From Anisakis pegreffii (lineage: Eukaryota; Nematoda; Chromadorea; Rhabditida; Anisakidae), in NCBI GenBank assembly GCA_035041965.1, contig JAPYMA010000581.1:58462-122461 (forward strand): a stretch of DNA of 64,000 bases, written 5' to 3'. A model generated the notes under the pieces. The model did no database searches. It worked only from the letters and a program-made list of their open reading frames with translations, and was not told where the DNA came from. Of the stretch, positions 35,380 to 48,170 are shown piece by piece. Positions within the stretch are counted from its first letter, which is position 1. Each line of letters begins with the position of its first letter. Position numbers and translations under genes: made by a program.

Positions 35380-35565
35380 ATGCCTTCAAATCGGCATTAT
35401 TCCTGCATGTTCACTTCACGAATAGAGAATGAATTTGGAAGTATGATGGTTGAGGAGTTCGGTTCATTCGATAAACTTCGAAGAGATCAGACATGGGGAG
35501 GCAGAACACCAAGTGGATTCAATGTCCATAACAATTGGAAGTTGCCGACGAATCAGCTGGCTTAA
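35380..35565 (+). CDS. Small uncharacterised protein, single exon, 61 residues
   Basis: An uninterrupted frame starting MPSNRHYSCMF, with a central acidic stretch (MMVEEFGSFDKLRRDQ) and a C-terminus of WGGRTPSGFNVHNNWK and a short tail. Composition is protein-like and the frame sits at the right distance from a TATA box. No signal peptide or membrane segment is visible and no family is recognised. It lies 315 bases upstream of TRAPPC11 on the same strand. The frame is open back to about 35324, so it could also be the last exon of something longer. Confidence 0.4.
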   Translation: MPSNRHYSCMFTSRIENEFGSMMVEEFGSFDKLRRDQTWGGRTPSGFNVHNNWKLPTNQLA

Positions 35566-35880
35566 TTAAATCGAGTTAAAATGCAATTTCTGGATCCGTG
35601 ACTGAACCTTAAACATTTTATGAATTATTATTAACGATGTGCTGATCAGACGAAAAGTTACCGTAATGCCAGTGTTACGGTACAGTATGAAAGATTCTCA
35701 TATAACACTTACATAAAATTCTTTGCAAATAGTTCGAGTGGCTTACAAATCAGATTTATCAAAAAGGCTATTGTATCATTCGTTGCTTTAAAATAGCAGA
35801 TTGGAGGAGCGTGTGTGCATCTTGATCTGAGCAGTGCTACAATTGTTATTGCGATTGAAGGTGCGCAACGAATTAAAGGA

Positions 35881-38800
35881 ATGGATTGTGAGGATGTACC
35901 TGAATGTATAGCATCTGCACGACAACAGCAACTGATTCTATTCACCGGTCTGGATGTGGCCAATAACGCATCACATGCAGCCGTTCTTGCGGCATTCACG
36001 CAGAAACGTTCACTGGATCGTGCACCTCTACGAATGACTCTGCTCTCGGCAGATAGTCCGCTCTATGCGAACAATCCTGATCAAGCACTTAACAAAACCA
36101 AGGTTCATCCATTCTCACTTTCAAATCTTCTTCTGATCTTGTTGTTCAAATCATGACACCCTTCAGACAATACATATGAGACAATAATAAGTTTTGGAGG
36201 AGGGAAATGGTATATGACTGATAAAATCTTTCACATTGGTCTCGGTGATGTTCAATTAGATTAAATGAAAGCCAATTTTTGGAACAATTGAGTAGTTCAA
36301 GTAAGCAACATTTTTTGAACTGTTAAAGACCAGAGAACACAAGCGATTTGAGGTTATATTGTATAAATTTGGAATTGGATAAACAATTGAGAAGATCCAA
36401 CATTGAAGGCCATCAATAATGAATATTCAATGCAGATCAAAACTATTTCATTTGTCCATGATGATCATCAACTCAAAAGGGAATGATTTCGTCTGTAAGA
36501 GTGGCTGTTTCCTATAAGTGTAAACAGAAAACGAGATTTAGACATCATTTATTGTTAGATGAATATTGAACATAATGAAAATGTTTCATTGCTTTCACAG
36601 TCAATAGAATTTGCCACTGATCGCTTCTTGTCCTCACAATCAATTGACTATCACCTATTCTTCAATCAAATAATATGCGAAAGAAAATAAATTCAGTCAC
36701 CAAAATTCTCGCGAGGTTATATCAAGACTCGTTGGATGTCGAAATATGTCACAGAAATCCCTGCTGTGATTGTTGTGTTCGCAGACTTGAATTGGAACCA
36801 TCCATCGTGGAATGAGAAAGTGACCGAGTGTGAATCGAAAATCTCTTCACTGAGGTGAATTCATGAATGAATCCTTCTTCACTTTTTTTCGTTTGATTTT
36901 CGAAATGTCAGTCAAATAAAAAGATTAAGATGATAATCAGCACAGATATTCGAAGTGCTGAGGACATGCCCAAAGATTTGCTAGCTTCAGACTTAAATAC
37001 CGTTTCATATTGAGCCACCGTACGAACTGCAATGGTAGATTACGAGACGACAAAAATGAATTGTATTCAAAATTTTTGATTTTTATCACTTTTGCAACAC
37101 ACAGTGATTGTGTGTATTGTTGATTGGATATTGTGGATTAATCTCATATTTCGGACATTTGAAGTGGTATCACTATAGAGCAATCAGTACGTTCATATTA
37201 GCAGTAGGCAGATTGCGATCTTCTAGCTAACCGTCTTCTTAGATTTGCCCGGAAACATGCGAATTTTTTTTCACCGTTCGATCCAGCAGAACCTCTAGTT
37301 CAGAATATTAAAAATTTTATTGAGCAATTTGGCTTAGTTGAGGAGATATAGGTATATTCGACTGAGGGATGAATATTTCAGGGCGGGTATTGGGACGAGA
37401 GGGACACGAATTTGTGTGGTGCTACTCCAGGATGGAAGTGTGGTGACTGGGGACGATCCGTTCGCGGCTGAACGTGCCTCAAAACTTTGTCAGAGTTGTC
37501 AACTTCTACCGAAGCAACTCTTTGTTTTCCCGTTGACCGATCAAATGTTAGGATTTGTGGTTAGGTGAGTTGAACTCTTAAAATCCCAGTAATTATTTGA
37601 TGAAGGATTTAGGGCTTTAGCAGTTTTGAAGTTATAATCTTTGAATGGATCATTTCTTTGAACTGTCATAATGAACTATCATATCACATTAGATCCTACA
37701 TGATACTGCTATTTGAACTATGATATTCGGAGCTTACGTAAATGATTAAAGCATAGATCAAGTAGTGCACCATATCATTATTCTTTTCATCATTAGTGAC
37801 ATTGAAGATGATCATTTGGAGCTTATCGCGCAATCACGAAATGAATTGTTTGTGGTCGGTTGAGAATTCTCAAAGAAATAAGTCTTAAACGTGCGTTCAG
37901 GTTGGAATCAGCCTTTCACGAATTAGCTCAAGCCTTCTATCAACAGTGCATAAAACAGATCAGGGCCAGATCAATACCAAATAATTTCTCAAATCTCATC
38001 ATCAGACAACAATTCAAACTGGCGTTTATATCTGAACTCAGACAGGATACGCATACAGCCTTAAGGTATTCGTTTCCATTATTGTCGTTACTATTGTAAT
38101 TATTACTATTATAATATTATTATTGTTATTATTATTATGGTCATCAGTATTCTCGTTATCAATGTTTATTCCTTTATTTTGTTCATCCTTATTATTACCA
38201 TTATTCGTTTTTTATCAATAAACTTTTATTAATTCAACAATGAAGAATAATTGTTTTCTCATTAGTCAGTCGGCGAATTGCTTCGTTAAAGAATGCAGCA
38301 ACAAAAATTAAGGCATTACAAGTTGGCGTATCAGAACTGCATCGAGAGTGAACCGGCCGAATCGGAGTTGTTCGAATGGAGACAAGTCACTGGTCTTATC
38401 AATTATAAAGTTCGTCGCTTTATCATCTGAAGTCCGCTTTCATTTCGATAGACGTCGTTAATCTTATTGCAATTGCATCATAGTCTTCATTGCAATTTTC
38501 ATCACTCCAATTCCTCAATACAATACGCGATTGCAGATATGTCAACTGTCATTTCTGCATAGCACAGCGCTCGAAGCAATCTCGCAACAACGTCGTCATG
38601 TCTCGCATATGTTCGCCACCTTACCTGGTCAGTATCCGTCCGCGCAGTTGGCTGCCATCGAATTCGCTCTCTGGAAAAGTAAACAGGTTAGTGTGAGGTT
38701 TGTCGATTGTTGTTGATTTGTCGATCAATCATAAGCCTAAAGCCAACTGGGAAAGTCAGTAGAATGGCATGATTTCAGAAGTGTTTTCATTTGACTTTGC

Positions 38801-41800
38801 ATGAGACTTTAGTCGAGTTGGTCTTGTTGAGTGCACTCTGAGATTGGTGATGATGATGATGCGATAGGATGTATTCAATTGCAGTGTTCAATGTTTGCGG
38901 ACTTATTCGAACGTGCGGTGGTGAATGGACTAGCCGCGATGTCGACACAACACCCTGGCATTCATCTGCACGCATCTGCCGATCATCTGAGGCTAGCAAA
39001 TGAGCTGATCGATTCAATGCGATCTGCGCTTTCGTTATCGTCGTCGGTTGCCGATCATCTGATTTCGCCTCAACCCGATCCACTTCAATCACAACAATCG
39101 TCATGGCCAACCGTCGTCTTCTATGGACAACGTCCATGGCGAGTGTCAACCGAAAGTGGCGGAGGTTTAGCCGATTCGATCACTGAGAACAATGCGAGAA
39201 TCACTCTTGAGGTACTCTTTGCATCCAGCGATTCTTTTCCCACCACTTGATATGAGAGCGTTTTGATTCTTATTGAGCTAATGAGATGACTCGATTGATT
39301 TGTGCATGCCATAAGAACGTTCACAGTACGATGAAGTTGGTGATTGCAGCAACGTTGTATGCCGAACCATAAGCGATGTTTAGCATTGCTTTCATCCGCA
39401 ATGTCGCAGTTCAAAAAATACAAATGCGTTCGAATGCAACGACACATAATGTTGCTGATGGCCGATGAATACGCTGCGTTGAATCATCACTCGAAAGCCT
39501 TGCAAGTGGGTTCATTCACACTGTTCGATTATGGTTTGACTGATCCACTGATCTATTGATTCGGTCGCTCATTTCACTTCATCGCATACAAATTTATTTG
39601 GGTAATTTCGTTTTCAGGTGTGTTCGCTATCAAAACTTTCCTCATCAGCATCACGTACTATGAACTCTTGTTGAATGATTTCAGTTCATTTCGCACGTTT
39701 TATGGGAGTGTCGTATTGAGAAGTTCACTCTGCCGATTTCACTGCTGCTCTCGCGATCGCTGATGTCGTCGTTTTTCGTGGCTGATCTGAAAGAGTTCGT
39801 CTCGTCGAGTGTACAGATTCTCAACATTCACTCATTTCCATCATTCGAATCAATTTCCGCACACATCGTCATGAACATCAACCGAATACGAAACGCACAA
39901 CCACCACTCTCACCATTACCCTCATTCCAACTCTCTGATGCACAAGTCAGTTTTGTCGATTGTTGGATAATGAGCTGTGGTGTTTTCGCATTTTTCCATG
40001 CCACAATCGTTTGTGGCCTTTTGCAAAAGATGTGAAGAAAGTTCAGGCAATAATATGGTTAAATTCGGTGTTTTTCTGCTTGAATTGAAGCAGTTCTCAA
40101 TGAAAATTGTTTCGGAAAAGTTTGAACCATTGAGTTTCGCGTGAATTTCAGTTAATTGCTTGCCAACAACAATGGATGAACGTCTTCTCAGAGCGTGTGT
40201 TCTTTTCGTTGAGTGCACCACGTATCGATGCCTTCGTTCGTGCACATGCTTCGTTTTTATGCACCGAGCAGGCGATTGCCTCTGGATCAACGCTGATTCT
40301 TAAGGTTTCATTTTCTCTTAAGAGCGTATCGTTTTGATGGTTGATACATGCAAATTACCTTCTTATTTATTGCTAGAGTATGATTTTCGCAGTGAAATCA
40401 TTGAAAGGCACTCATTCTCATTCTATGTGGTCGTTGCATTTCAGGTATCTCTTTATTCGTGTGCTTGTGTAGCGATGCACTTCGAGCGTTTACGTGTGAA
40501 TGTCAGTGATGCGTCAACGACAACCACAAATGCCGAGCGATTGCCACTGTTCGAATTCCTTTCTGAGAATATCGAGTTGAAGCCGAATTGTGAGACGAAT
40601 TTCTTTTTTGAACTCAACTTGAATGTCAACGAATTTCTTGAAACGAAGTTAATTGTGGTTGGTGTTTTTCAGTGATTAGTTACTTAATGTGAATATTGTT
40701 CTCGTTTTTATTTATTTATTTTTTTCAAGATCATTTCATAACTTGTACTGATTTTGTTGGAATTTGGTTGCTGTCATTACGAATATTTTCTTCAAATGAT
40801 GAGCGTATAGGTGCTGAGATTACGACGCGATATTGTCAGGTGAGCGGATTGAACTTGGAATTTGGCTCATTGCATTCGTGTGTTTATGGAACATTGGATT
40901 GGGAGTTTACATCGTTAACGATGGGTGTTCCAGAATCTGCTTATAGAACTTCGATGTTGGACTCGCGCATTGGAATGCCGTCAATTAAGTAAGGGTCGAT
41001 TGATTAACATCAAAAGAAGAATAAAGAGATGAGAATTGTTATCATCATTTCTGTTGTCGATTCGTTATCTTACACTGTGATCATTAATCGATCTGCAATG
41101 GAAATTATTTACGGTGAATTCAGAGTGTATCCTCGAGAGGCAAGTGTACGGTTAGAAGGCGATCTGAAGGGAGATGCTCTGTTGGGACAGGTGGCGAATC
41201 TTTCTTTGAAATTGGTTTGTGACGAGAACGAAGCGTTACCTGAACGCTTGAGGTGAGGTGAATAAAATTCGATAGCAAGGATCTGAATTGAAACGTTGTT
41301 TGCCTTTTGGTGCTTCTCAATCAGCAACATTGAATCATAAGTGCTTGAGTTGAATTGTATAATTCGTATTGAGTAAGCATTTTAAATTATGATGATTTGA
41401 TAGAGAGCTTATCGTTAGCAGTAGATTTCCTCTTTGCCTGAACTTTTCTTGTATAGGCTGTGCTTAGTAGAATAATTTTGACATCGATCAATTCGTCGTT
41501 TGTTTTTCCTTTGAATTTTTGTTGCGTTTTTTTTCTTTGAAAAGAAGAAAGTATTAATTCAGAGTGGAATGGTATGCGGAATCATGCAGAGAAGATGTTC
41601 CGTCCTCGGTGCAAACAGCAACGTCAACATCAACATCGATAACGACGGCACAGTCGAAATCTTCACCATTGCTCTTTTTGAATTCACAAAACAAACTCAT
41701 CGACAGCGATCAGCTCTGTGTTGATATCGCTTCATTGCACACAACGGAAACACCGAACTCGCCTGTTGAGGTTTAGTTGCGCTCACAATTTAGTCAATTT

Positions 41801-44800
41801 TTTGAAGGTTTCTCACGATGAGTTTCTACAACTTTATCAATCGCTTTGGAAACGTTTCAGGTAGCTTTTTAATGATCAACAAACTGGACAGTTTGAATGA
41901 ATCAACTTGAGAAAATGTAGACAAATATTTATGGATTATCGATGTAATTCTTCGTTAAGTGGCTTTGATTTCGCCTTTAATGCACTACGCCCCATTTCAG
42001 ATTCCTCTTACGATTGGCTATTGTGCACAAGCGGTTGGCACTCTCTGCATAGTGATCAAGGTTTTTAGCTTCGAAATTCTTCGAAATGTTGTGCGCAAAT
42101 CGATAATCACCTAACAGAGCAATTGTGAACTAATTGATTCGTTTAGGATCTGAAATTGAACTTTCGATTCCTTCGATGATTTCAGTTTTATTTCATCCAT
42201 TATCGGTAACTGCACTCAACTTCTAGAATTTGCGAAGAATACATAAGAGCTATTATAAGACTGCCAAGAAATTTATGAGTTGTTCTGTGTTACCTTTAAG
42301 TTTATATAAAGTTATGTTCACAATCGTGCCATCGACGAGAGTTGTTCAACTCTTTCGAACCAGTACTCAATGAGAGTATGCACATTATTGAAGCATTGCA
42401 TCGTTCATCTATCTCACTAATGGAGCACATTCGATTTGCAGGTGTTCTCAACCGAAAAGGGTGGTCTGCACACATCGAAACGTTTCCGCATACCAGTCCA
42501 GTCAAAACCACCGTTCAATATACGAACCACATTACTTACCTTAAATGTGTGTCGCATTCATAAAGATCTCTTCTAGTTTTAGCAGCAGTTTTCAATGAAT
42601 CTGAGCGAGATTCACCTAACCAATCGACTCACTTTCATTGTTTATAGTATATGTTCAGTCAATTTCAGAATGAGTTGATCGAATCGCCGATGATGGAAAT
42701 AGAATTTTTTGCTCGTTGTGATATCGAAACAATGGCCGAGCTCGTCATCGGTGACATCCAATGGAAACCGGTAAGTGTAATTAATGATTGTAGTTATTGT
42801 AGTTGTTGTTGATCGTTGATTCATGCATTTTAGTATTTCAACGTGTGTTTCTTCGAAAAACTTGAATCTCGATCCAGTTTGATTGCACTGCAAAAGCAAA
42901 CGCACATGATCAATGACGCAACCGTCAGCATTTGCCACTGAATGTATTGAATTTTTCTTTGAGAGTTGAATTAGTTGCCACTAAATTTAGCGACTTTGTT
43001 TTTTTACATTCTCTGGTTTTTGATTCTTCTTAAATCGTGCAAGAATCAAAAACCAAAGAATGCAAAAACGTTTAGCATCACGCGCGTCACTCGTTTATCT
43101 GAATGGGTGACGTCCGTGAATTTGTTCGTTTGTTTTTTTAAAAACTGACTAATTCTGCTCAGGTTTGATTCATTTCACTCGTGACTGCAACACTTGTTTG
43201 GTTTGTTCAGTTAAGAATAGAAACACTTCATAGGAAACCGACGTGCGTATACCAAAAATTATTTATTATTTATTACATCTATAAGCATTCACTTCAAAAG
43301 CATCATTTCGTCTGTCAGTCTCGCATCAGTTTCAGTATCGTTTCAATGATCATCTATCATTGCTTTCCAGGCGATCGGTTAATTCCCACTGAAGCACTAG
43401 GGAACTCATCAATTCATCGACTGAATAGTTCCTTGCAAATTCAAAACAGTTTTAATTTCAGTAGCGTGCAATTTTTTAGTGAATGAACGAACGAAAATGC
43501 ACATTCGAAAAAGATATTTAAGATGAGAAGAAACCAAAGAATTTGAACTATTATTTGCAAATGAAAAGTGAAAGTAAAGTGTTATAGAAGCGGAAGGAGC
43601 AAAATAACGAGTCATGCCTTTGCAGAATCATTAATTGGAGTGTTCCCACGTTGCTGTATTAGTGGTGTTGTTAAGTTGCACCTCAGTCCTACTAAATTAA
43701 TATGATCATGTTAATGGAGGATCCACCAGAAGACAGAAGATCATTGAATTTCATTTGCAGTTCATTTACGCATCTAATTGTAAGACTGAAATTGCAATCG
43801 TGAAGTAGTTTTTTTGTGTGTGTCTCAGAGAAAAAGTTCCATTTTTGCATATCGCTGCTATAGCTGTGGATGAAGGAGACGATACTCTTTTATTCATGAA
43901 TTATTGCGAGTAATCGACCAGTTTGAGTGTAATATATTCACAAAACATTCACATAATTGAGTTCAGTTGAACAAGGCGAAAAAGACAAAGAATTCCAACG
44001 AAGTATCTCTGTTTACTTTTTTGTCTAACGAATAAATGAAACAAAGTAAGTAAGTCGATCGTTTCGAGATGAATCAATCGCCATATGTGAAATTGTTCCA
44101 AAGTTTTGAATATGCAGTGAAACAAATCCGGTATTCTTCGATTTCACCTCACTACCGTTCACTTTTTCTTCATTCGTGCGAAAACTTTCTTCCCAATTCA
44201 TTCATATTCATTCAACGTTTTATTTTCTAGAGTGCGGATATAGAGTTGGAAGAAGACGAGCTGAGACGTGAGTCGATAAAAGGTAAATGTGTTGTTTGTT
44301 TCTTTCGAAAATTTTGCAAATGAAGTAACCAAAAGCTTGAGTCAACAAAAACGCGTGAATCTGCAAAGAAGGCGATGAAAAACAAATCAAAAAAGTTCCA
44401 ACAACTTGTCATTATAAAGTTCCATATGTCACAAAAAATCGCAATAATAATACTTCAATATGAAATTCTGTTGAAAAGATCAGTTCCGTTGAGTGTAATC
44501 AAGGAACTGGGATCGGTATTCGGTCGTTTCAGTTGAAAGTTCTCAGTGAATAATTTCGTTCCCATATCATTCTTTTTTTGATGCCCCCTATTTAATGTTT
44601 GATCAAATGAAATTGATGATGGGAGAAACAGTTGGGATCGATATGGTATCGATAAATGATCAGAGAACAGATGATCAGATTAAATGTGAGTGGTTGCAAA
44701 AATTGATTATGATTGCTTTCGTTGATAGGAAGGGAATACTAGGTACGTATTGATTTGCGAAGATATGGATGGATAGGGAATGTGAGGAGGATACGACATT

Positions 44801-47800
44801 TGATCATGAGTGATGATGCGCACTTGGTGAATATTGGTAATATGTCACAATTGCGCAATAAGTTGAATCATATTCGCTTAGTTAGATAAATCGATGAATC
44901 GCCTGTTTGAGATGTGTTTGTTATGTGAGAATATGCGATTAACAGATCGAGAGGAGATAGGTGCTGATGAGGTTTGCCGTGAGGACACCGATCAGTCACC
45001 TATCGCTCTTCGTACTCTTATAGAAGATTTTCCAAATATCCAAAACTGCTGTGTGTTCATCCATTGAAAAAAAAAACGAATTGACCGAAAACAGACAAAT
45101 CAATTGAGCTTTCACCAAGTGAATGATTGATATGGAAGGAGGTGATAATTTTGAGAAAATAACACAGTTATCTTCAAATTTGAGTCATCCCGAGATAAGC
45201 GGATCATTGCGATAATGAAAAATAAGTCACAGTTAGTTGCAATTCAACTATGCAAAATCGACGCTCTAAAAGGCAGATCGAGCAGCGGTTTTCAGTTTGA
45301 TTCTGAGTAGATAGATGCAAGAAAGAGATGGAGAAATTACTGACTAATTTTTTGGAATATTTCAGAAGAAGGTGAGACATGTTGTGAGGGTGATGTATTA
45401 AGTGTATGTGCTTGTATACGTATACCGGATAGAGGTGCTTATCGTCGCCGTAAGAGTGATACATTGATAATGAGCAATGATACGGATGAGGATGATGAGA
45501 CATGCTCGTTGGGGCAAATTTGTGTCAAATGGACGACGTTAGTGACGATTTGTTGATTTTTGAACAGAAGAGCATCTCATATGATTCGTTATTGAAAATT
45601 CAGCTGATTGCGATGATATTTAAGTGTACACAATTAATTTAAAAAGTTGCGTAGTGAAATCACTTTCGATCTCATCAAATATGCTGCAATTTATGATTGA
45701 ATTGAATACGTTGTGAAGTTGTGCTAACAATAAGATTGAAGCACTAAGAAACAATGTCGATATTCACTGATAACATCATTGATAGCGATATGAGAGTACT
45801 AATAAAATAATGTCAGCAATAATGTCTGCAGTTCGCGCAATCCCAAGTTATGGGTTTTGTCTCAACTGGATGCGGGTGTTGTGTATCCACGACGTGCACC
45901 ACTCTCAATAACTGCCCAAATTTGTACGTCGCAATGTATCGTACGAACAGCTATTCCAATATTGTTTTCGATAAAGAATCTGCACAGCGAACCGGCAGAT
46001 TTACATATCACTATCGAAATGACCGATTTGTTCATGTTCGCTGGTAATAAAGAGGTAGGTGATCGATTAAATCAGTCATTTCGTTCATGATTTATTTATT
46101 GTTCCTTCGATTCGTCGTCACATTTCTTCATCCATATGATCACTTTCTATATTCCCATCTTTTTTATTGTTTTGTATCACTTTTGAATTGTGTTTTTCGA
46201 TTTTTGAAATTTTCATCAATTTTTTTTGCCTCATGACGAAAGTTTCCATGAACTAAAAAAATTCCAATCGTTATGGATTTGATTTTTTTTGATCGATTTT
46301 TTAATGGGATGAGATTTTCTGATGGCATTTCAAAGTGGACACTATGTGGTTGTGAGCAATTCACTGATGCGTTCATTCACTGAAGAAAGAGTGCTTAAAC
46401 TGAAATACTTTCCACTCGTTAACTAAGTTTTGTTTGTTGTTTGTGATTACGAGCAATAAGCAGCGATCCATCTACCTATTATCATCAATCGTAACCTCAT
46501 TTTCGTTCATTGCAATCGGTGCACTCCTCCTGAACCGACCTTCACGAACGAGCAACAGCACAACAACTAACCACTTTAAGATGTTGAGAGCATTCTCGGT
46601 TAGAGATGAGATTGTTCACCGTGAAATATTTATGATCTACATTTCCATCCGAAAACAAAAACACATTCATAATAGTAGTAATTTGAAAAGAGTTGCTGAA
46701 ATTTGTTTCGTTGTTCAGGTATTGTGGCATTACACCATTCTTCTATCTTCTAGAGCCAATTTCGTTTCTTCAAAAATTGTCGTTTCTTTCACTGAACCTT
46801 TTCAATTTTTGATGAGAGTATGCAGCATGTATGCGGGTGTATGGCGTTATTTTATTTTATATCACTAGTAATAATAACACTGTTGGCATTTCATAATTCG
46901 TGGAGAATTACTTAGTTGATGGATTAATTTAAAATATTGTTGTGGTATTCTGAGAACATGTGAATGAATGATGAGAATTGGTGTGTAAAAGTGGATTGAT
47001 TAATTGAGTGGTTCACTCGAAAAACACATTCCCCGAATGATGAACACGTGAAACGAACCACTTTTTTCATTCGACTGAATGCATTAATCAGCGATGATGC
47101 CACGTGTTGTCGTGTTCAATCAGGCAGCTGAATTGATCAGATCTACGTCACTCAAACTCGACTGCAAGAAGTTTTCTTTTTTCGCACATGTCATCAGTCT
47201 TGAACAACTTGTTCTCGGTTCCGTTTACTGCAAAAAAAGCAATATTATTTCTCTTTTCGAGTAGTTTTTGAGAAACAATGCATACATACAAGTAAAGTCG
47301 TCTTCATCACATCTCACCTTATTTCAATGAAACTGAATAATTGCCCGACAGTTCAGTGAAACGATCAAAAGATCAACGTTACAATCTTTTTTATACAAAA
47401 AATTATACAAAAGATCAACGTTACAATGCATTACAATCTGCGATTCAGTTGTTCATATTTCAGTGAATTGTGCAAATAGAAAAAGATCCATTTCAACCAG
47501 TCATTGAAAGTAAATTCATTCAAATCAATCATATGCCCGGAATCTAAAGCGATTTAAAAAAAAGTTTACAACGACGCATCAAAGCAGAAATGAATTATGG
47601 AAATCGAAAATTTAATAGCAGTTTGTATGACTTCAAAGAAAAGAAAAAACCTTGAAAAAAGATCATTCATATAATTAACAATTAGTCGCAGTGCACGAAT
47701 CCAGTTGCCTGCATTAAAATAGAATTCGATGATATGATCCGTTCTGAGCGGTTCTCGGAGAGTGATTATTCAAACTCGGATATTATTGCCTAGCGAAACC

Positions 47801-48170
47801 AGTTGACTGTATTCACTCTTCTAAAATTGATGTTCGCTCGTATTGTGATCGATAGATATTCAAAGAGCATTTAGCAACCGAGCAGTTCCTATTGTTAAGC
47901 ATATGAGTGGATGAGTGACGAACGATAATTGAGTTTTTACGGTCACTTGTATGCATCTATCGAAACGTCGACTTGTTATTTCAGGTTGATGTAAAACTTC
48001 TATCGTCACAAACCTATGAATGTAATTTATCGGTGATGGCTTTGACGGCTGGTCGCTTGCCATTTCCGCAGTTGAAGATTCGAAGTTCGGTTTTTGAATC
48101 ATCACAGCTGGACGAAATTATGTACCTATCACTGCCATCCTCTATCTTTGTTCTTGTAAGTTTTGAATAA
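35881..48170 (+). CDS. TRAPPC11: TRAPPC11 (foie gras) orthologue, TRAPP III complex subunit, about 23 exons
   Basis: Exons: 35881-36102, 36697-36854, 37382-37564, 37901-38065, 38313-38409, 38537-38686, 38885-39211, 39350-39505, 39685-39945, 40152-40304, 40445-40661, 40730-40988, 41124-41252, 41563-41770, 41808-41860 (tentative), 42001-42060, 42442-42546, 42669-42770, 42834-42923, 44231-44282, 45366-45537, 45832-46054 and 47985-48155/48170. Nearly all junctions are phase-perfect, giving about 1,240 residues (human about 1,133). Landmarks: FTGLDVANNASHAAVLAAF (start), GYIKTRWMSKYV, AERASKLCQSCQLL, the foie gras core IRQQFKLAFISELRQDTHTA and LINYK, LFERAVVNGLAA with QHPG, VFYGQRPWR, AMSQFKKYKCVRM, the gryzun-type C-terminus with FMFAGNKE, and PSSIFVL. 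TRAPP III tethers ER-Golgi vesicles and activates Rab1. The end is uncertain: the frame stops at 48170, or a GTAAGT donor at 48156 leads to 50514-50600. Exon 15 does not keep phase with exon 16. Confidence 0.93.
37160..37355 (-). repeat. Single reverse-oriented copy of the satellite-related dispersed repeat in TRAPPC11 intron 2
   Basis: Contains the reverse of the diagnostic pieces (GCCCGGAAACATGCGAATTT, GTTGAGGAGATATAGG) and resembles copies at 12.0 and 13.3 kb. It ends just before exon 3, so TRAPPC11 tolerates the insertion close to an acceptor. Confidence 0.75.
43007..43062. other. Near-perfect 22-bp inverted repeat in TRAPPC11 intron 19
   Basis: Arms at 43007-43028 and 43041-43062 pair at 21 of 22 positions around a 12-base loop; T-rich and A-rich flanks can extend the stem by about five pairs. 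The size resembles a short miRNA-type hairpin or a palindromic remnant. No known seed was recognised. Confidence 0.8.
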
